NCBI GenBank assembly: GCA_965215345.1 | Contig: CBDCDL010000001.1 | Span: forward strand, 558,001-622,000 | Direction of reading: 5' to 3' | From: CATQHW01 sp965215345 | GTDB lineage: Bacteria > Spirochaetota > Spirochaetia > SZUA-6 > Bin103 | Length of the DNA stretch: 64,000 nucleotides | Shown here: in pieces, positions 16,427-25,381 of the stretch | Layout: each line of letters begins with the position of its first letter | Position numbering within the stretch: position 1 is the first letter of the stretch | The notes under the pieces: model-generated | The model's input: the letters and a program-made list of their open reading frames with translations, nothing else | Told to the model about the DNA's origin: nothing | Databases searched by the model: none | Program-made: the position numbers and the translations under genes

Positions 16427-18021
16427 CACCCGCCGGGCCGAGCCGCCACTACCTGCACGGCTACCCGTCGCGGCAGAGCGTCGCGCCGGGGGAGCGGGTC
16501 GAGCTGCACGTGTCGACCAGCCTGATCGGCTACTCGCTGGCAGTCGCGCGGGTAGCGGCAGGCGAGGTGGAGGTCTGGCGACGGGAGCGGATCGCCGGCA
16601 GCGAGCACCCGGTGCCGGCCGACGCCTCCTCGCACGGCTGCCGCTGGCCGCCGGCACTGGGACTGACGGTGGGACGCAAGTGGCCGTCCGGCTACTACCG
16701 GGTGTCGATGCGAGGGGAGGCTCCCGACGGGCAGCCCGTGCACGGCGCGATGGCATTCGTGGTCCGTTCGGCCGAGCCGGGACAGACGGCCCGCATCCTG
16801 CTGCAGCGCACCACCAACACCGACAACGCCTACAACCGCTACGGCGGGTCCACGCTGTATTACGGGCCGGACGGCCCGGCGACGCGGGTGTCGTTCGAGC
16901 GCCCGTTCGCGGGGTTCGCATCCGCAGGCGACTACCGCTACTCCATCCCGGAGGAACTGGAGATCACGCGGGACGGCCGGACCCTGACGGATGAGATGGC
17001 GGCCGCGCTGACCGAGCGGGGCGTGGACACCGACCGCCCCACCTTCCTGCGGCCCGCCCGCGTCGAGGACTGCTGGAATCTGCAGCAGGCCGAGGTCACC
17101 CTGGGCCTGCACCGGCAACCCGGCCGGGTCGACGTCTACGACTCGTTCAGCTCCTGGGCGAGCTGCTGGCACAACTGGGAGCAGCCGTTCGTGGCCTGGG
17201 CCGAGCGGGCCGGCTACCGGATCGACTACGCGGTCAACGGCGACCTGGAGTTCCACCCGGAGATCCTCGACCGGTACCGGCTGGTGCTCTCGGTCGGCCA
17301 CGACGAGTACTGGTCGAAGCCGATGCGCGACCACCTTGAGGACTACATCGGCCGTGGCGGCAACGTCGCCTTCCTTTCCGGCAACTGCGCCTGGTGGCAG
17401 GTGCGCAGCGAGGAGGAGGGCCGCGCGCTGGTCTGCTTCAAGGACCACACCCGCGACCCGCACTTCGCGAGCGGCCGACATGAAACCCTCACCACCATGT
17501 GGTGTCACCGGCTGATAGGACGGCCGGAGAACCGGCTCACCGGCGTGAGCTTCGCCTACGGAGGCTACCACCGCTTCTTCGGCATGATGGACGACGGGCC
17601 GGACGCCTATACCGTGCACCGGCCCGGGCACTGGGTGTTTCAGGGCACGGGGCTTGCGCGCGGGCAGAGCTTCGGCGCGCACGACCGCATCGTCGGCTAC
17701 GAATGCGACGGCTGCCAGGTCGAGTGGCGCGACGGGCTGCCGGTTCCCACCCATCGGGACGGCACGCCCGATACGTTCCGCATCCTGGCAACGGCGCCGG
17801 CTGCGCTCGGCCGGGTGGACGCGTCGCTGGAGCAGGCAAGCCGCGCCATCCTGGGCGAGGACGGCGGCACGCTCCCGCAGCCGGGGCTGGCCGTGATGGG
17901 GACCTATACCCGCGACGGCACGGTGGTGACGGCCGGCTGCACCGAATGGAGCAATGGCCTGCGTGGCGGCGATCCCACGGTGGACCGGATCACGCGCAAC
18001 ATCCTCGACCGCCTGGGCTGA
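16423..18021 (+). CDS. N,N-dimethylformamidase large-subunit-like protein
   Basis: A 532-residue protein resembling the beta subunit of N,N-dimethylformamidase: a beta-rich N-terminus, a Tyr/Asn-rich core (NTDNAYNRYGGSTLYY), then VLSVGHDEYWSKPMRDHLEDYI and FLSGNCAWWQVR, which match the Rossmann-like C-terminal domain (GHDEYW, GGN, FLSGN). DMFase hydrolyses an amide bond, with iron held by Tyr/Tyr/Glu in studied cases. No small alpha-subunit gene is visible nearby, so another amide or a non-catalytic role is possible. Tight coupling to the aldolase suggests one pathway. Confidence 0.75.
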   Translation: MTPAGPSRHYLHGYPSRQSVAPGERVELHVSTSLIGYSLAVARVAAGEVEVWRRERIAGSEHPVPADASSHGCRWPPALGLTVGRKWPSGYYRVSMRGEAPDGQPVHGAMAFVVRSAEPGQTARILLQRTTNTDNAYNRYGGSTLYYGPDGPATRVSFERPFAGFASAGDYRYSIPEELEITRDGRTLTDEMAAALTERGVDTDRPTFLRPARVEDCWNLQQAEVTLGLHRQPGRVDVYDSFSSWASCWHNWEQPFVAWAERAGYRIDYAVNGDLEFHPEILDRYRLVLSVGHDEYWSKPMRDHLEDYIGRGGNVAFLSGNCAWWQVRSEEEGRALVCFKDHTRDPHFASGRHETLTTMWCHRLIGRPENRLTGVSFAYGGYHRFFGMMDDGPDAYTVHRPGHWVFQGTGLARGQSFGAHDRIVGYECDGCQVEWRDGLPVPTHRDGTPDTFRILATAPAALGRVDASLEQASRAILGEDGGTLPQPGLAVMGTYTRDGTVVTAGCTEWSNGLRGGDPTVDRITRNILDRLG

Positions 18022-18039
18022 CGGATCGACCTGTTTCGG

Positions 18040-18078
18040 AGTACAATCCGAATTGGTCAGACCAGTTCGGATTGTACT
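18040..18078. promoter_or_regulatory. 39-bp near-perfect palindrome upstream of the DUF4143 ATPase gene
   Basis: The sequence AGTACAATCCGAA, a 12-base middle and TTCGGATTGTACT form an inverted repeat centred on base 18059: 18 of 19 pairs match and the odd one is a T:G pair at 18053/18065. It ends 5 bases before the ATG at 18084 and contains TACAAT, a plausible -10 element. Candidate operator bound by a dimer, or an RNA hairpin limiting translation. Confidence 0.6.
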
Positions 18079-18083
18079 GCACA

Positions 18084-19250
18084 ATGGAGCTCTATCCGCG
18101 CACCCTTCGCATCGATCTTCCCGCGGGACAGTCGGCGTTCCTGTGGGGCCCCCGCAAGACCGGCAAGTCGACCCTGTTGCGTATGCGGTTTCCCCGATCC
18201 GTCCGCTTCGACCTCCTGGACACGCGACTGATGCTGGAGCTGACGCGGGCACCCTGGACGCTGGCGGAGCGCGTGCTGGCGCTGGACGACGCCACCCGCG
18301 CCGCTCCCGTGATCATCGACGAGGTGCAGCGCGTGCCGGCCCTGCTCGACGAGGTGCACCGCATGATCGAGGACGAGGGCGTCCGCTTCGTGCTGTGTGG
18401 ATCGAGCGCCAGGAAGCTGAAGCGCGGGCGCGCGAACCTGCTGGGCGGCCGCGCGTGGCGCTTTGCCCTCCATCCCCTGACGTGGCCGGAGATCGCGGAG
18501 TTCGACCTGCTGCGGGCGCTGAACCGGGGACTGGTGCCCAAGCACTACGACGCGGCCCAGTATCGGCGTGCCCTCGCCGGCTACGTCGACGACTACCTGA
18601 AGGAGGAGGTGTTCGACGAGGGGCTGACCCGCAACGTCGCCGCGTTCTCGCGGTTCTTCGACGCCTTGCCCTTCTGCCACGGCGAGCTGGTGAACTACAG
18701 CAACGTCGCGCGGGATTGCGGGGTCGACTCCAAGACGGTGCGCGAGTACTTCCAGATTCTCGTCGACACGTTGCTGGGCGTCTTCGTGGAGCCGTTCGGC
18801 GGCCGGCGCTCCCGCGCCGTGATCACCCGTGCCCCGAAGTTCTATCTGTTCGACGTCGGCGTGGCCGGCTACCTGACCGGCCGCCGCATCGAACGCCCCG
18901 CGGGTCAGGACTTCGGGCGCGCGCTGGAGCACTTCGTGCTGATGGAGCTGCTCGCGTACCGCACCTACCACGAGCGCGACGTCCCGGTTCACTTCTGGCG
19001 CACCAAGACGGGACTCGAATGCGACTTCGTCGTCGGCCGAAGGGGAGAAGTAGCGATCGAGGTCAAGGGCGGCGCCGACCCGGGACCGCGGGACCTCACA
19101 CCGCTGCGGGCATACATCGAGGAGCATCATCCGCGTCACGCGATCGTCGTCTGCACCGCGAGCGCCCCACGCCGCACGCCGGACGGAATCTGGATACTTC
19201 CCTGGGAACGGTTCCTGGAGCGGTTGTGGGCCGATACCATCGTCGAATGA
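18084..19250 (+). CDS. AAA ATPase with C-terminal DUF4143 (nuclease-fold) domain
   Basis: A 388-residue protein of the widespread AAA_14/DUF4143 family. Walker A GPRKTGKS is at 22-29, Walker B is PVIIDEVQR near 78-84, an arginine-sensor region FVLCGSSARKLKRG follows, and the C-terminal part has FGRALEHFVLMEL and the restriction-nuclease-like core LECDFVV...VAIEVKGG (E-x-D...E-V-K pattern). Members are numerous in host-associated bacteria, often horizontally spread, and their function is unsettled. The 39-bp palindrome just upstream suggests autoregulation. Confidence 0.9.
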   Translation: MELYPRTLRIDLPAGQSAFLWGPRKTGKSTLLRMRFPRSVRFDLLDTRLMLELTRAPWTLAERVLALDDATRAAPVIIDEVQRVPALLDEVHRMIEDEGVRFVLCGSSARKLKRGRANLLGGRAWRFALHPLTWPEIAEFDLLRALNRGLVPKHYDAAQYRRALAGYVDDYLKEEVFDEGLTRNVAAFSRFFDALPFCHGELVNYSNVARDCGVDSKTVREYFQILVDTLLGVFVEPFGGRRSRAVITRAPKFYLFDVGVAGYLTGRRIERPAGQDFGRALEHFVLMELLAYRTYHERDVPVHFWRTKTGLECDFVVGRRGEVAIEVKGGADPGPRDLTPLRAYIEEHHPRHAIVVCTASAPRRTPDGIWILPWERFLERLWADTIVE

Positions 19251-19284
19251 TTGCCCGACGGGCACTGCCGCGCTGGGGGCATCG

Positions 19285-19447
19285 AGGTTGACTCGTGCGC
19301 AGAGGTGCGCGGCCAGCGCGCCGACCTGCTGTTGCTCGACGGCGAACCGCCGGCGGATCTCCGCGACCTGCGCGCTCGCGCATCGCGATCAAGGCCGGGG
19401 AGGTCGCGCACCGCCGGGAAAACGGCCGGCACCCGGCCGCGGTTTGA
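19285..19447 (+). pseudogene. C-terminal remnant of an amidohydrolase
   Basis: The piece reads GQRADLLLLDGEPPADLRDLR in one frame and, after a +1 shift near 19380, IAIKAGEVAHRREN to a stop at 19445-19447. RADLLLLDGxPxxDLRxLR followed by IKAGEV is the standard tail of imidazolonepropionase-like amidohydrolases. Everything upstream of this tail is missing, because the DUF4143 gene ends at 19250. The rest of 19251-19509 shows no gene. Confidence 0.6.
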
Positions 19448-19509
19448 CCGGGTGGGGGCTCCGGGCTACCCTGTAGGCACGGTTCCGTGCCGGCGGTACC
19501 CCGCAGACC

Positions 19510-20193
19510 ATGGCAAAAGCCCAACGCACTTCGTCGGCCACGGCGAACGAATACCTCATTCAGACCTATCTGATGCTGCGCGAGCGGCGCCCGGTCGTCG
19601 GCGCGCGCATCGCCGAGCGGATCGGGGTATCGGCCGCCGCGGTGTCGCAGGCTCTCAAGCGTCTCGAGCAGCGCAAGCTCCTCGTCCTCGATCCGGACGA
19701 CGGCGTGCAACTTACCCGGCGCGGCACCAGGCAGGCCGAGCGCACCATCCGCCGCCACTATCTGCTGGAACGCCTCCTGGTCGACGAGCTCGGCTTCGAC
19801 TGGGTGGACGTGGATGAAGAGGCCGACAAGCTGGAGCACTCGCTGTCGGCGCGCCTGGAGGAACACCTCTTCGAGCGGCTCGGGCGTCCGACGACCTGCC
19901 CGCACGGCAATCCGTTTCCGGGCTCGCCCGATGAGCGGCGCCTGCTCGACGCGCCGCGGCTGACCACCGTGCACGCGGGCGAACGGACCTCGATCCTGCG
20001 CATCACCGAGGAAGCCGAGGAGAACGAGGATCTCATGCGCCGCCTCGACCAGGACCAGCTCGTGCCCGGGACCCCGATCACGGTGTCCAGCATCTCCGAA
20101 GCCGAGGTGGTGTTCCGCAAGGACGACACGGGGCCGGAGATCTCCCTGCCCACCGGCTATGCCCGCTACGTGCGGGTGGACAGCGCCAACTGA
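19510..20193 (+). CDS. DtxR/MntR-family metal-dependent transcriptional regulator
   Basis: A 227-residue repressor with an N-terminal winged helix (IAERIGVSAAAVSQALKRLEQRKLL, roughly 36-60), a dimerisation helix region containing HYLLERLLVDELGFDW, metal-site residues in HSLSARLEEHL and RPTTCPHGNPFPG, and a C-terminal FeoA/SH3-like domain. DtxR and MntR proteins repress iron or manganese transporter genes when metal is bound. No metal transporter is adjacent; the M32 carboxypeptidase (itself a metalloenzyme) follows 11 bases after the stop. Confidence 0.9.
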   Translation: MAKAQRTSSATANEYLIQTYLMLRERRPVVGARIAERIGVSAAAVSQALKRLEQRKLLVLDPDDGVQLTRRGTRQAERTIRRHYLLERLLVDELGFDWVDVDEEADKLEHSLSARLEEHLFERLGRPTTCPHGNPFPGSPDERRLLDAPRLTTVHAGERTSILRITEEAEENEDLMRRLDQDQLVPGTPITVSSISEAEVVFRKDDTGPEISLPTGYARYVRVDSAN

Positions 20194-20204
20194 ACCTGGG
20201 GCTC

Positions 20205-21710
20205 GTGAACGAACGCCGCGCGCCGGCGCTGGACCGCCTCCGCAAGCTCGATCGGGAGATCCACCTGATGCAGCACGTCATCGGGTTGCTGCAGTGGGAC
20301 CAGGAGACCTGCATGCCCGAAGGGGCGGTCGCGGAGCGGTCGGATCAGCTCGCGTTGCTGGAGGGACAGGTCCACGAGCGCCAGACCGCACCGGAGATGG
20401 GCGACCTGATCGCCGCCGGCGAAGCGCGCTCCGACCTGGACGAGATCGACCGGGCGTTCCTGCGCGAGCTGCGGCGGACCTATGACCGGGAGACTAGGCT
20501 GCCCACGGACCTGGTGACGGCGATCGCCCGTCAGGCCAGCGTCAACCACGCAAGCTGGGTCGCTGCGCGCAAGGCGTCGGATTTCGGCGTATTCCGGGAC
20601 GACCTGCAGGAGACGCTGCGTCTGACCCGCGAGAAGGCCGACCACCTGGGATTCGGCGACACCCGTTACGACCCGCTGCTCGACGCGTTCGAGCCGTGGA
20701 TGCGCACCGCCAAGCTCACCGCCGTGCTCGACGCGCTGCGCGGCCCGCTGGTCGATCTGCTGGAACGGATCGCCGGGTCGCCGGTCACGAACGACGACGC
20801 GGTGCTGCGGCGCGACTACGACGTGGGCGCGCAGCGCGCGTTCAGCGACCACCTGCTGGCCGCGCTGGGCTTCTCCTCCCGCACAGGCCGCCTGGACGTG
20901 TCGGCGCATCCCTTCTCCACCACGCTCGGCGCCGCCGACGGCCGGCTCACCACCCGCTTCCATGCCAATCTGCTCTCCGCCAGCGTGTTCGGGACCATCC
21001 ACGAGTGCGGCCACGGCCTGCACGGGCTGGGCGTGGCGCCGGCGCTTGCCACCAGCGCGCTGGGCTCGGGCACCTCGCTCGGCATCTGCGAGTCGCAGTC
21101 GCGTTTCTGGGAGAACCTGATCGGCCGCCGGCGGTCGTTCTGGGAGCACTTCTACCCGCAGCTTCAGCCGCGCTTCGGAGCCCTGGCCGACGTGGACCTG
21201 GACCGGTTCTACCGCTCGATCAACGCCGTGCAGCCGTCCTTCATCCGCGTGGAGGCCGACGAGGTGACCTACAACCTGCACATCCTGCTGCGCTTCTCGC
21301 TTGAGCGCCGCATGGTCGACGGCGACCTGCAGGTGGACGACCTGCCCGACGTCTGGCGCGAGGAGTCGCGGGCGCTGCTCGGCATCGTCCCGGAGCGCGA
21401 CGCCGACGGTGTGCTGCAGGACATCCACTGGTCGATGTTCGCCATCGGCTACTTCCCCACCTACACGCTGGGCAACCTGTACAGCGCGCAGTTCCACGCG
21501 GCGATGGCGCGCGACCTCCCCGACTGGGAAGCTCAGGTGCGCGGCGGCCGGTTCGACGAGATCCTGAGCTGGCTGCGGGAGCGGATCCACCGCCACGGCC
21601 GCGTGTACCCGGCCGCGGAGATCTGCCGGCGGGTGACCGGAGAGCCACTCGACGCGCGCTACTTCACCGACTACCTGAACGCCAAGTTCGGCGAGCTCTA
21701 CCGGCTCTGA
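20205..21710 (+). CDS. M32-family metallocarboxypeptidase (carboxypeptidase Taq)
   Basis: A 501-residue zinc carboxypeptidase that trims C-terminal residues from peptides in the cytoplasm. The active-site HEXXH is HECGH at 266-270, with the third ligand in GICESQSRFWENLIG about 28 residues later. The conserved M32 blocks HPFSTTLG, RFHANLLSASVFGTIHE and YNLHILLRF are intact and the length is exactly typical. The GTG start at 20205 is 11 bases behind the DtxR stop. Confidence 0.95.
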   Translation: MNERRAPALDRLRKLDREIHLMQHVIGLLQWDQETCMPEGAVAERSDQLALLEGQVHERQTAPEMGDLIAAGEARSDLDEIDRAFLRELRRTYDRETRLPTDLVTAIARQASVNHASWVAARKASDFGVFRDDLQETLRLTREKADHLGFGDTRYDPLLDAFEPWMRTAKLTAVLDALRGPLVDLLERIAGSPVTNDDAVLRRDYDVGAQRAFSDHLLAALGFSSRTGRLDVSAHPFSTTLGAADGRLTTRFHANLLSASVFGTIHECGHGLHGLGVAPALATSALGSGTSLGICESQSRFWENLIGRRRSFWEHFYPQLQPRFGALADVDLDRFYRSINAVQPSFIRVEADEVTYNLHILLRFSLERRMVDGDLQVDDLPDVWREESRALLGIVPERDADGVLQDIHWSMFAIGYFPTYTLGNLYSAQFHAAMARDLPDWEAQVRGGRFDEILSWLRERIHRHGRVYPAAEICRRVTGEPLDARYFTDYLNAKFGELYRL

Positions 21711-21747
21711 AGGACCGGCTCTGAAGGCCGTTTCTGGCCACGCTCGG

Positions 21748-22794
21748 TCAGAGGTGGCGCGCCAGGAAGTCGTAGGCCAGACGGCCGCTGATCTGGTGCC
21801 GGCCGTCGAAGTCGTCGGTGACCAGCGCGTCCCCGGCGCCGAAGGCCCGCCACGCCGCCCGCGCGCGGTCCACCGCCGCGCGCACGCCGTCGATCGGAAA
21901 GATCGTGTCGCGCCGGCCCGCTTCGATCAGGCAGGGGCGGGGCGCGATCAGCCCTGCGAAGTCGCTGAGCTCACCGTGGCCCAGCAGACCGGGCACGAAG
22001 TTGCACGTGCAGTGAGCGAATGTCAGGATGCTCTGCCGCCAGTCGCAGAAGTAGCCGGAGATCACGCAGGCGCGGATGCGGTCGTCGCACGCGGTGGAGA
22101 AATAGGTGTGCGCGCCGCCGCCGGAGATCCCCATCGCCCCCAGGCGGGCGATGTCCGCCTCCGGACGGGTGGCCAGGTAGTCGACCGCGCGCATGCCGTC
22201 CCGGACGCGCAGGCCCATCACCGAGCCGCCCAGCATGATCGCGTAGGTGCTGGCGTTGTGGCAGGTCGACGGCTCGGGGCCGGTGAGATCGTCGGCCAGG
22301 GCCGAGTAGTCGGCGCGCCGCTCGCCGAAACAGCTTATCTCGGGCGCCGCGACCACGAAGCCGCGCTCGGCCAGGGCGCACCCGAAGTCCTTGTGGTAGC
22401 CGTCGGGCTCCCACCGCTCGGAGCCGTCTTCCCAAAGACCGACGATGTCGCGCACGCCGTAGCCGTGCCCGTGCAGGGCCAGCACGCATGGCGCCGGCCC
22501 CGTGAGGCCCTTCGGCACCAGCACGTAGACCGGCATCGTCGCATCCGGCCACGTGCGCAGCACCACCCGCTCCCGGACATATGAGCCGCGGTCGACCGCC
22601 TGCTCGATGTGGGCTTCCACGGGCGGGGCCGGCCGGTCCAGGAAGCCCAGGTGCCGGGTGAGCACCCGACGGGCGCGCGCCTGCCATTCGCGTGCGGCTT
22701 CGGCGGCCGTGGCGGTGAAGGCGCAGTCGCGCTCCGCTGCGGCGTGGAGGGCGTCCAGCAGCCTGAGTGGGTCGAATTCCGTTCGCTGGCGCAT
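21748..22794 (-). CDS. Alpha/beta hydrolase, acetylxylan esterase / dienelactone hydrolase-like
   Basis: A 348-residue serine esterase. The oxyanion region reads VLALHGHGYG, the nucleophile elbow is GISGGGA (GxSxG), the acid aspartate is likely in LIEAGRRDTIFP, and the histidine is in DDFDGRHQISG near the end. The N-terminal helical part and the arrangement resemble the AXE1-like or Abhydrolase_7 esterases that deacetylate polysaccharides or cleave small esters. No signal peptide is seen, so it probably acts inside the cell. ATG at 22794; divergent from the amidase gene. Confidence 0.82.
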   Translation of the reverse strand: MRQRTEFDPLRLLDALHAAAERDCAFTATAAEAAREWQARARRVLTRHLGFLDRPAPPVEAHIEQAVDRGSYVRERVVLRTWPDATMPVYVLVPKGLTGPAPCVLALHGHGYGVRDIVGLWEDGSERWEPDGYHKDFGCALAERGFVVAAPEISCFGERRADYSALADDLTGPEPSTCHNASTYAIMLGGSVMGLRVRDGMRAVDYLATRPEADIARLGAMGISGGGAHTYFSTACDDRIRACVISGYFCDWRQSILTFAHCTCNFVPGLLGHGELSDFAGLIAPRPCLIEAGRRDTIFPIDGVRAAVDRARAAWRAFGAGDALVTDDFDGRHQISGRLAYDFLARHL

Positions 22795-22881
22795 GCCGCA
22801 ACTCTGGAAGCATGCGGCGTCGGGCGCAAGGGGCCGACGCCGCGCTTGATTCCGTGCATGCCGGTGCGTAGCGTGGTCTGC

Positions 22882-23763
22882 ATGTTCACGCAGGTCCGCG
22901 TCGCCGCATGTTCGTTCAAGCCCCGCAAGTTCGACGTGGCCGCCAACGCCGATCGCCTGGAGGACCTGTTCCGCCGATCCGCGGCGTCCGGCGCCGAGCT
23001 CGCCGTCGCCCCGGAAGGGGCGCTCGACGGCTACGTGGTCATGCCGATCATCGAGGGCGTCCAGCCGGCCGAACGGATGCACGAGGCGGCGGTGAGCCTG
23101 CAGGGACCGGAGATCGGCCGGTTCCGGGCACTCGCCCGCGAGCTGCGCATGTGCCTGGCGTTCGGCCTGGCCGAGCGCGCAGGCGGCGACGTCTACAACT
23201 GTGCGGTCTTCATCGACGCGGCGGGCGAGATCCGCGGCACGTACCACAAGATGCAGCTCGCCGAGGGCTACCACGACGACTGGTGGTTCAACCGCCTCGG
23301 CACGCGCTCGCGCGCGTTTCAGACGCCGTTCGGGAAGTGCGGGGTGCTGATCTGCAACGACCGCTGGAACCCTGACATCGCCCGCATTCCGGTGCTGGAC
23401 GGAGCCCGCTATCTGCTGATCCCGTCCTTCGGATCGCGCTCGCGGAGTCAGGACAGGGCCGTGCTCGCGCGCGCCAGGGAGAACGGCGTCCCGATCGTGG
23501 AAGCGAACGTCGGCGTGACGCTGATCGTCAGCAAGGGCGAGGTGGTCGCGTGCGAGCGCCGGGTGGATGCGCTGACGGTGGGTGAGATCGACGTGCCGGC
23601 GGCGCCTTCGGTTGCCAACCGGGACCGGCACGAGGCAGCGTTTCTGCGCTGGCGGGCCGTGGAGATGCCGAACCGCTACGAGCAGGGCGAAGCGCGCCGC
23701 AGGGCGGGCGCCGAGCACCCGGCGCACCATGATCCGCACGGCCGGCTGGTCGCGGCCGGGTAG
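22882..23763 (+). CDS. Carbon-nitrogen hydrolase (nitrilase superfamily)
   Basis: A 293-residue amidase with the Glu-Lys-Cys triad at Glu45 (APEGALDG), Lys123 (YHKMQL) and Cys158 (GVLICNDRW), which are the superfamily signatures. It would hydrolyse an amide or carbamoyl bond. An in-frame ATG at 22858 would add eight residues. The divergent esterase start is 87 bases away, so the two may share regulation. The C-terminal 40 residues are His/Arg/Ala-rich and probably disordered. Confidence 0.88.
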   Translation: MFTQVRVAACSFKPRKFDVAANADRLEDLFRRSAASGAELAVAPEGALDGYVVMPIIEGVQPAERMHEAAVSLQGPEIGRFRALARELRMCLAFGLAERAGGDVYNCAVFIDAAGEIRGTYHKMQLAEGYHDDWWFNRLGTRSRAFQTPFGKCGVLICNDRWNPDIARIPVLDGARYLLIPSFGSRSRSQDRAVLARARENGVPIVEANVGVTLIVSKGEVVACERRVDALTVGEIDVPAAPSVANRDRHEAAFLRWRAVEMPNRYEQGEARRRAGAEHPAHHDPHGRLVAAG

Positions 23764-23809
23764 CAGCGACCCTCTGCCATCACGGATCGAGGACGAGGGA
23801 GGTGACCTC

Positions 23810-24995
23810 TTGGGCGGACTGACAAGAATTCACGTGCAGAACTATCGCGCTCTGGCCGATGTCGAGATCGAGGCGGGTCCGATCAACGTCGTATTCGGCC
23901 CGAACGGAGCCGGCAAGTCCACGCTGCTCGACTCGCTCTATTTCTTTCGGGATTGCGCGATCCGCGGTGTTGAAGTGGCGTCTACGGAGCGCGATCACGG
24001 GATCGGGATACTCTGGGATGGAGCCCGTCGAGAACCATCGCATCAAAGTCGAGCTGGCCGACGGTGACATCACGTATGGCCTTTCGTTTACCCTCTCGGC
24101 GGGCAGAATCGACCCGTTTCCAGGTGAGCGGCTGTTGTCATCTTCTCGCGGGATCGCTCTCATCGAGAGGAGTCCGGGGTCGGACAAAGCGACTCTTTTC
24201 CACGGGGAGATCGGGCAGGCTCCGCTGATCGAATTGCGCGAACCGGAAGAGCTCACCCTGGGACTCTTTCTGGACTTCAATCGCGGCGATGAGGAGGCCG
24301 GACATCTCAATCAGTTGCTCCACTATGTTCGTCTGTATCATTCACGGTCTTTTCACCTGTGGCGCCTCAAGCGATTCGGATCCGAGAGTAGCTCGCAAAC
24401 GAGACTATGGGATTCCGGTAGAAACGCCTGGTCCGTGCTCAGGAATCTGCAGGACAAACGAAATGTCGACCTACGTTACGACACGATCATGCGGCACATG
24501 GCTGAGGCATTCCCCATGTTCGACGACATCGTGCTGGAACAGACAGGGCCGTCGTCGGTGTACGCCACTTTCATGGAAAACGGTCGCCGTAGCGGGATAC
24601 TCGCATCCGGCGCTTCCGATGGGATCCTACAATTGCTGCTTCTGTTGATCGCGCTGTTCTCGGAAGGCGCCCGTGAGTCGATTCTCCTGTTCGACGAACC
24701 GGAAACGTCGTTGCATCCGTGGGCACTGGTCGTGTTCGCGCGGGCCGTCAAGCTTGCCGCCGAGCAATTGAACAAGCAGGTTTTTCTCGCGACGCATTCG
24801 CCGGTTCTCATCAGCCAGTTCGAACCGCGGGACACCCTGGTCGCAGGAGTCGAGGATGGTCGTGCGCGGTTCGATCGCCTGTCCGAAATCAGCGAGATTC
24901 GAGATCTGCTTGAGGACTACGCGGCCGGTTCGCTGTACATGTCGGAAGCGGTCGCGCGGCAGGGACCAGTCGTCGCCGAGGAGAGCGAAGGATGA
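23810..24995 (+). pseudogene. OLD/AAA_15-like ATPase with a frameshift, likely anti-phage component
   Basis: TTG start at 23810 behind an excellent GGGAGGTGA ribosome site. The first part (THIS frame: FGPNGAGKSTLLDSLYFF, Walker A) runs to ILWDGA; the remainder continues one base later in phase from VENHRIKVEL near 24030 and contains SGASDGILQ, Walker B ILLFDEPETSLHP and the THSPVLIS histidine motif. The two halves make one RecF/OLD-type ABC ATPase of about 395 residues, so a single-base indel at roughly 24020-24030 separates them. The stop overlaps the ATG of a nuclease-like partner (ATGA). Base composition is less GC-rich than the neighbours, suggesting transfer. Confidence 0.75.
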
Positions 24996-25381
24996 GGTCC
25001 TCCGGTTCAGGCGCCGGGCCGGATTGGCGATTCATTCACGTCGGCCTGATCGTCACAGGAGAGACCGAAGAGAGATGTCTTCCGGAGCTCTTTCGGTCGA
25101 TGGCAGCAACCGGAATGTGCTCCTTCAGCGTGATCAGAAGAATCGGTCAACGGTCGCCAATACGATCGGACAGGCGCCGGCTGAAGATGGTCGGCAGAGG
25201 CAAGATGATTCCTGACCGGGACGAGACGGAGATCCCTGTCCTCGCCGACATAATAGACCGGGAGGCCTACTCGATGCCGAAGACCTCCAGGAAGCGGTAC
25301 ACGTCGAAGGAGGCGCTGAACAGCTCTTCGACCTCGCGCACCTTGTCCACGTCATACACCTGCAGCTTGGTGCTCTCGTAG
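24992..25381 (+). pseudogene. Truncated DUF4276/TOPRIM-like partner of the ATPase
   Basis: The ATG at 24992 overlaps the ATPase stop. Residues 14-81 look like a real domain: FIHVGLIVTGETEERCLPEL has the G-x-T/E-E pattern of TOPRIM or DUF4276 proteins that accompany OLD-like ATPases, and RIGQRSPIRS and DRDETEI continue it. After about base 25235 the frame becomes the antisense of the BioD/DRTGG gene and no longer looks like protein, so the C-terminal half is missing. The pair is a broken defence-like module. Confidence 0.55.

Noticed and set aside
16057..18252. 731-codon minus-strand frame
   Set aside because: Opposite strand to the aldolase and DmfA-like genes, which have clear family motifs.
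24010..24035. Programmed ribosomal frameshift in the ATPase gene
   Set aside because: No obvious slippery heptamer, and the partner gene is also truncated, so decay or an error is simpler.
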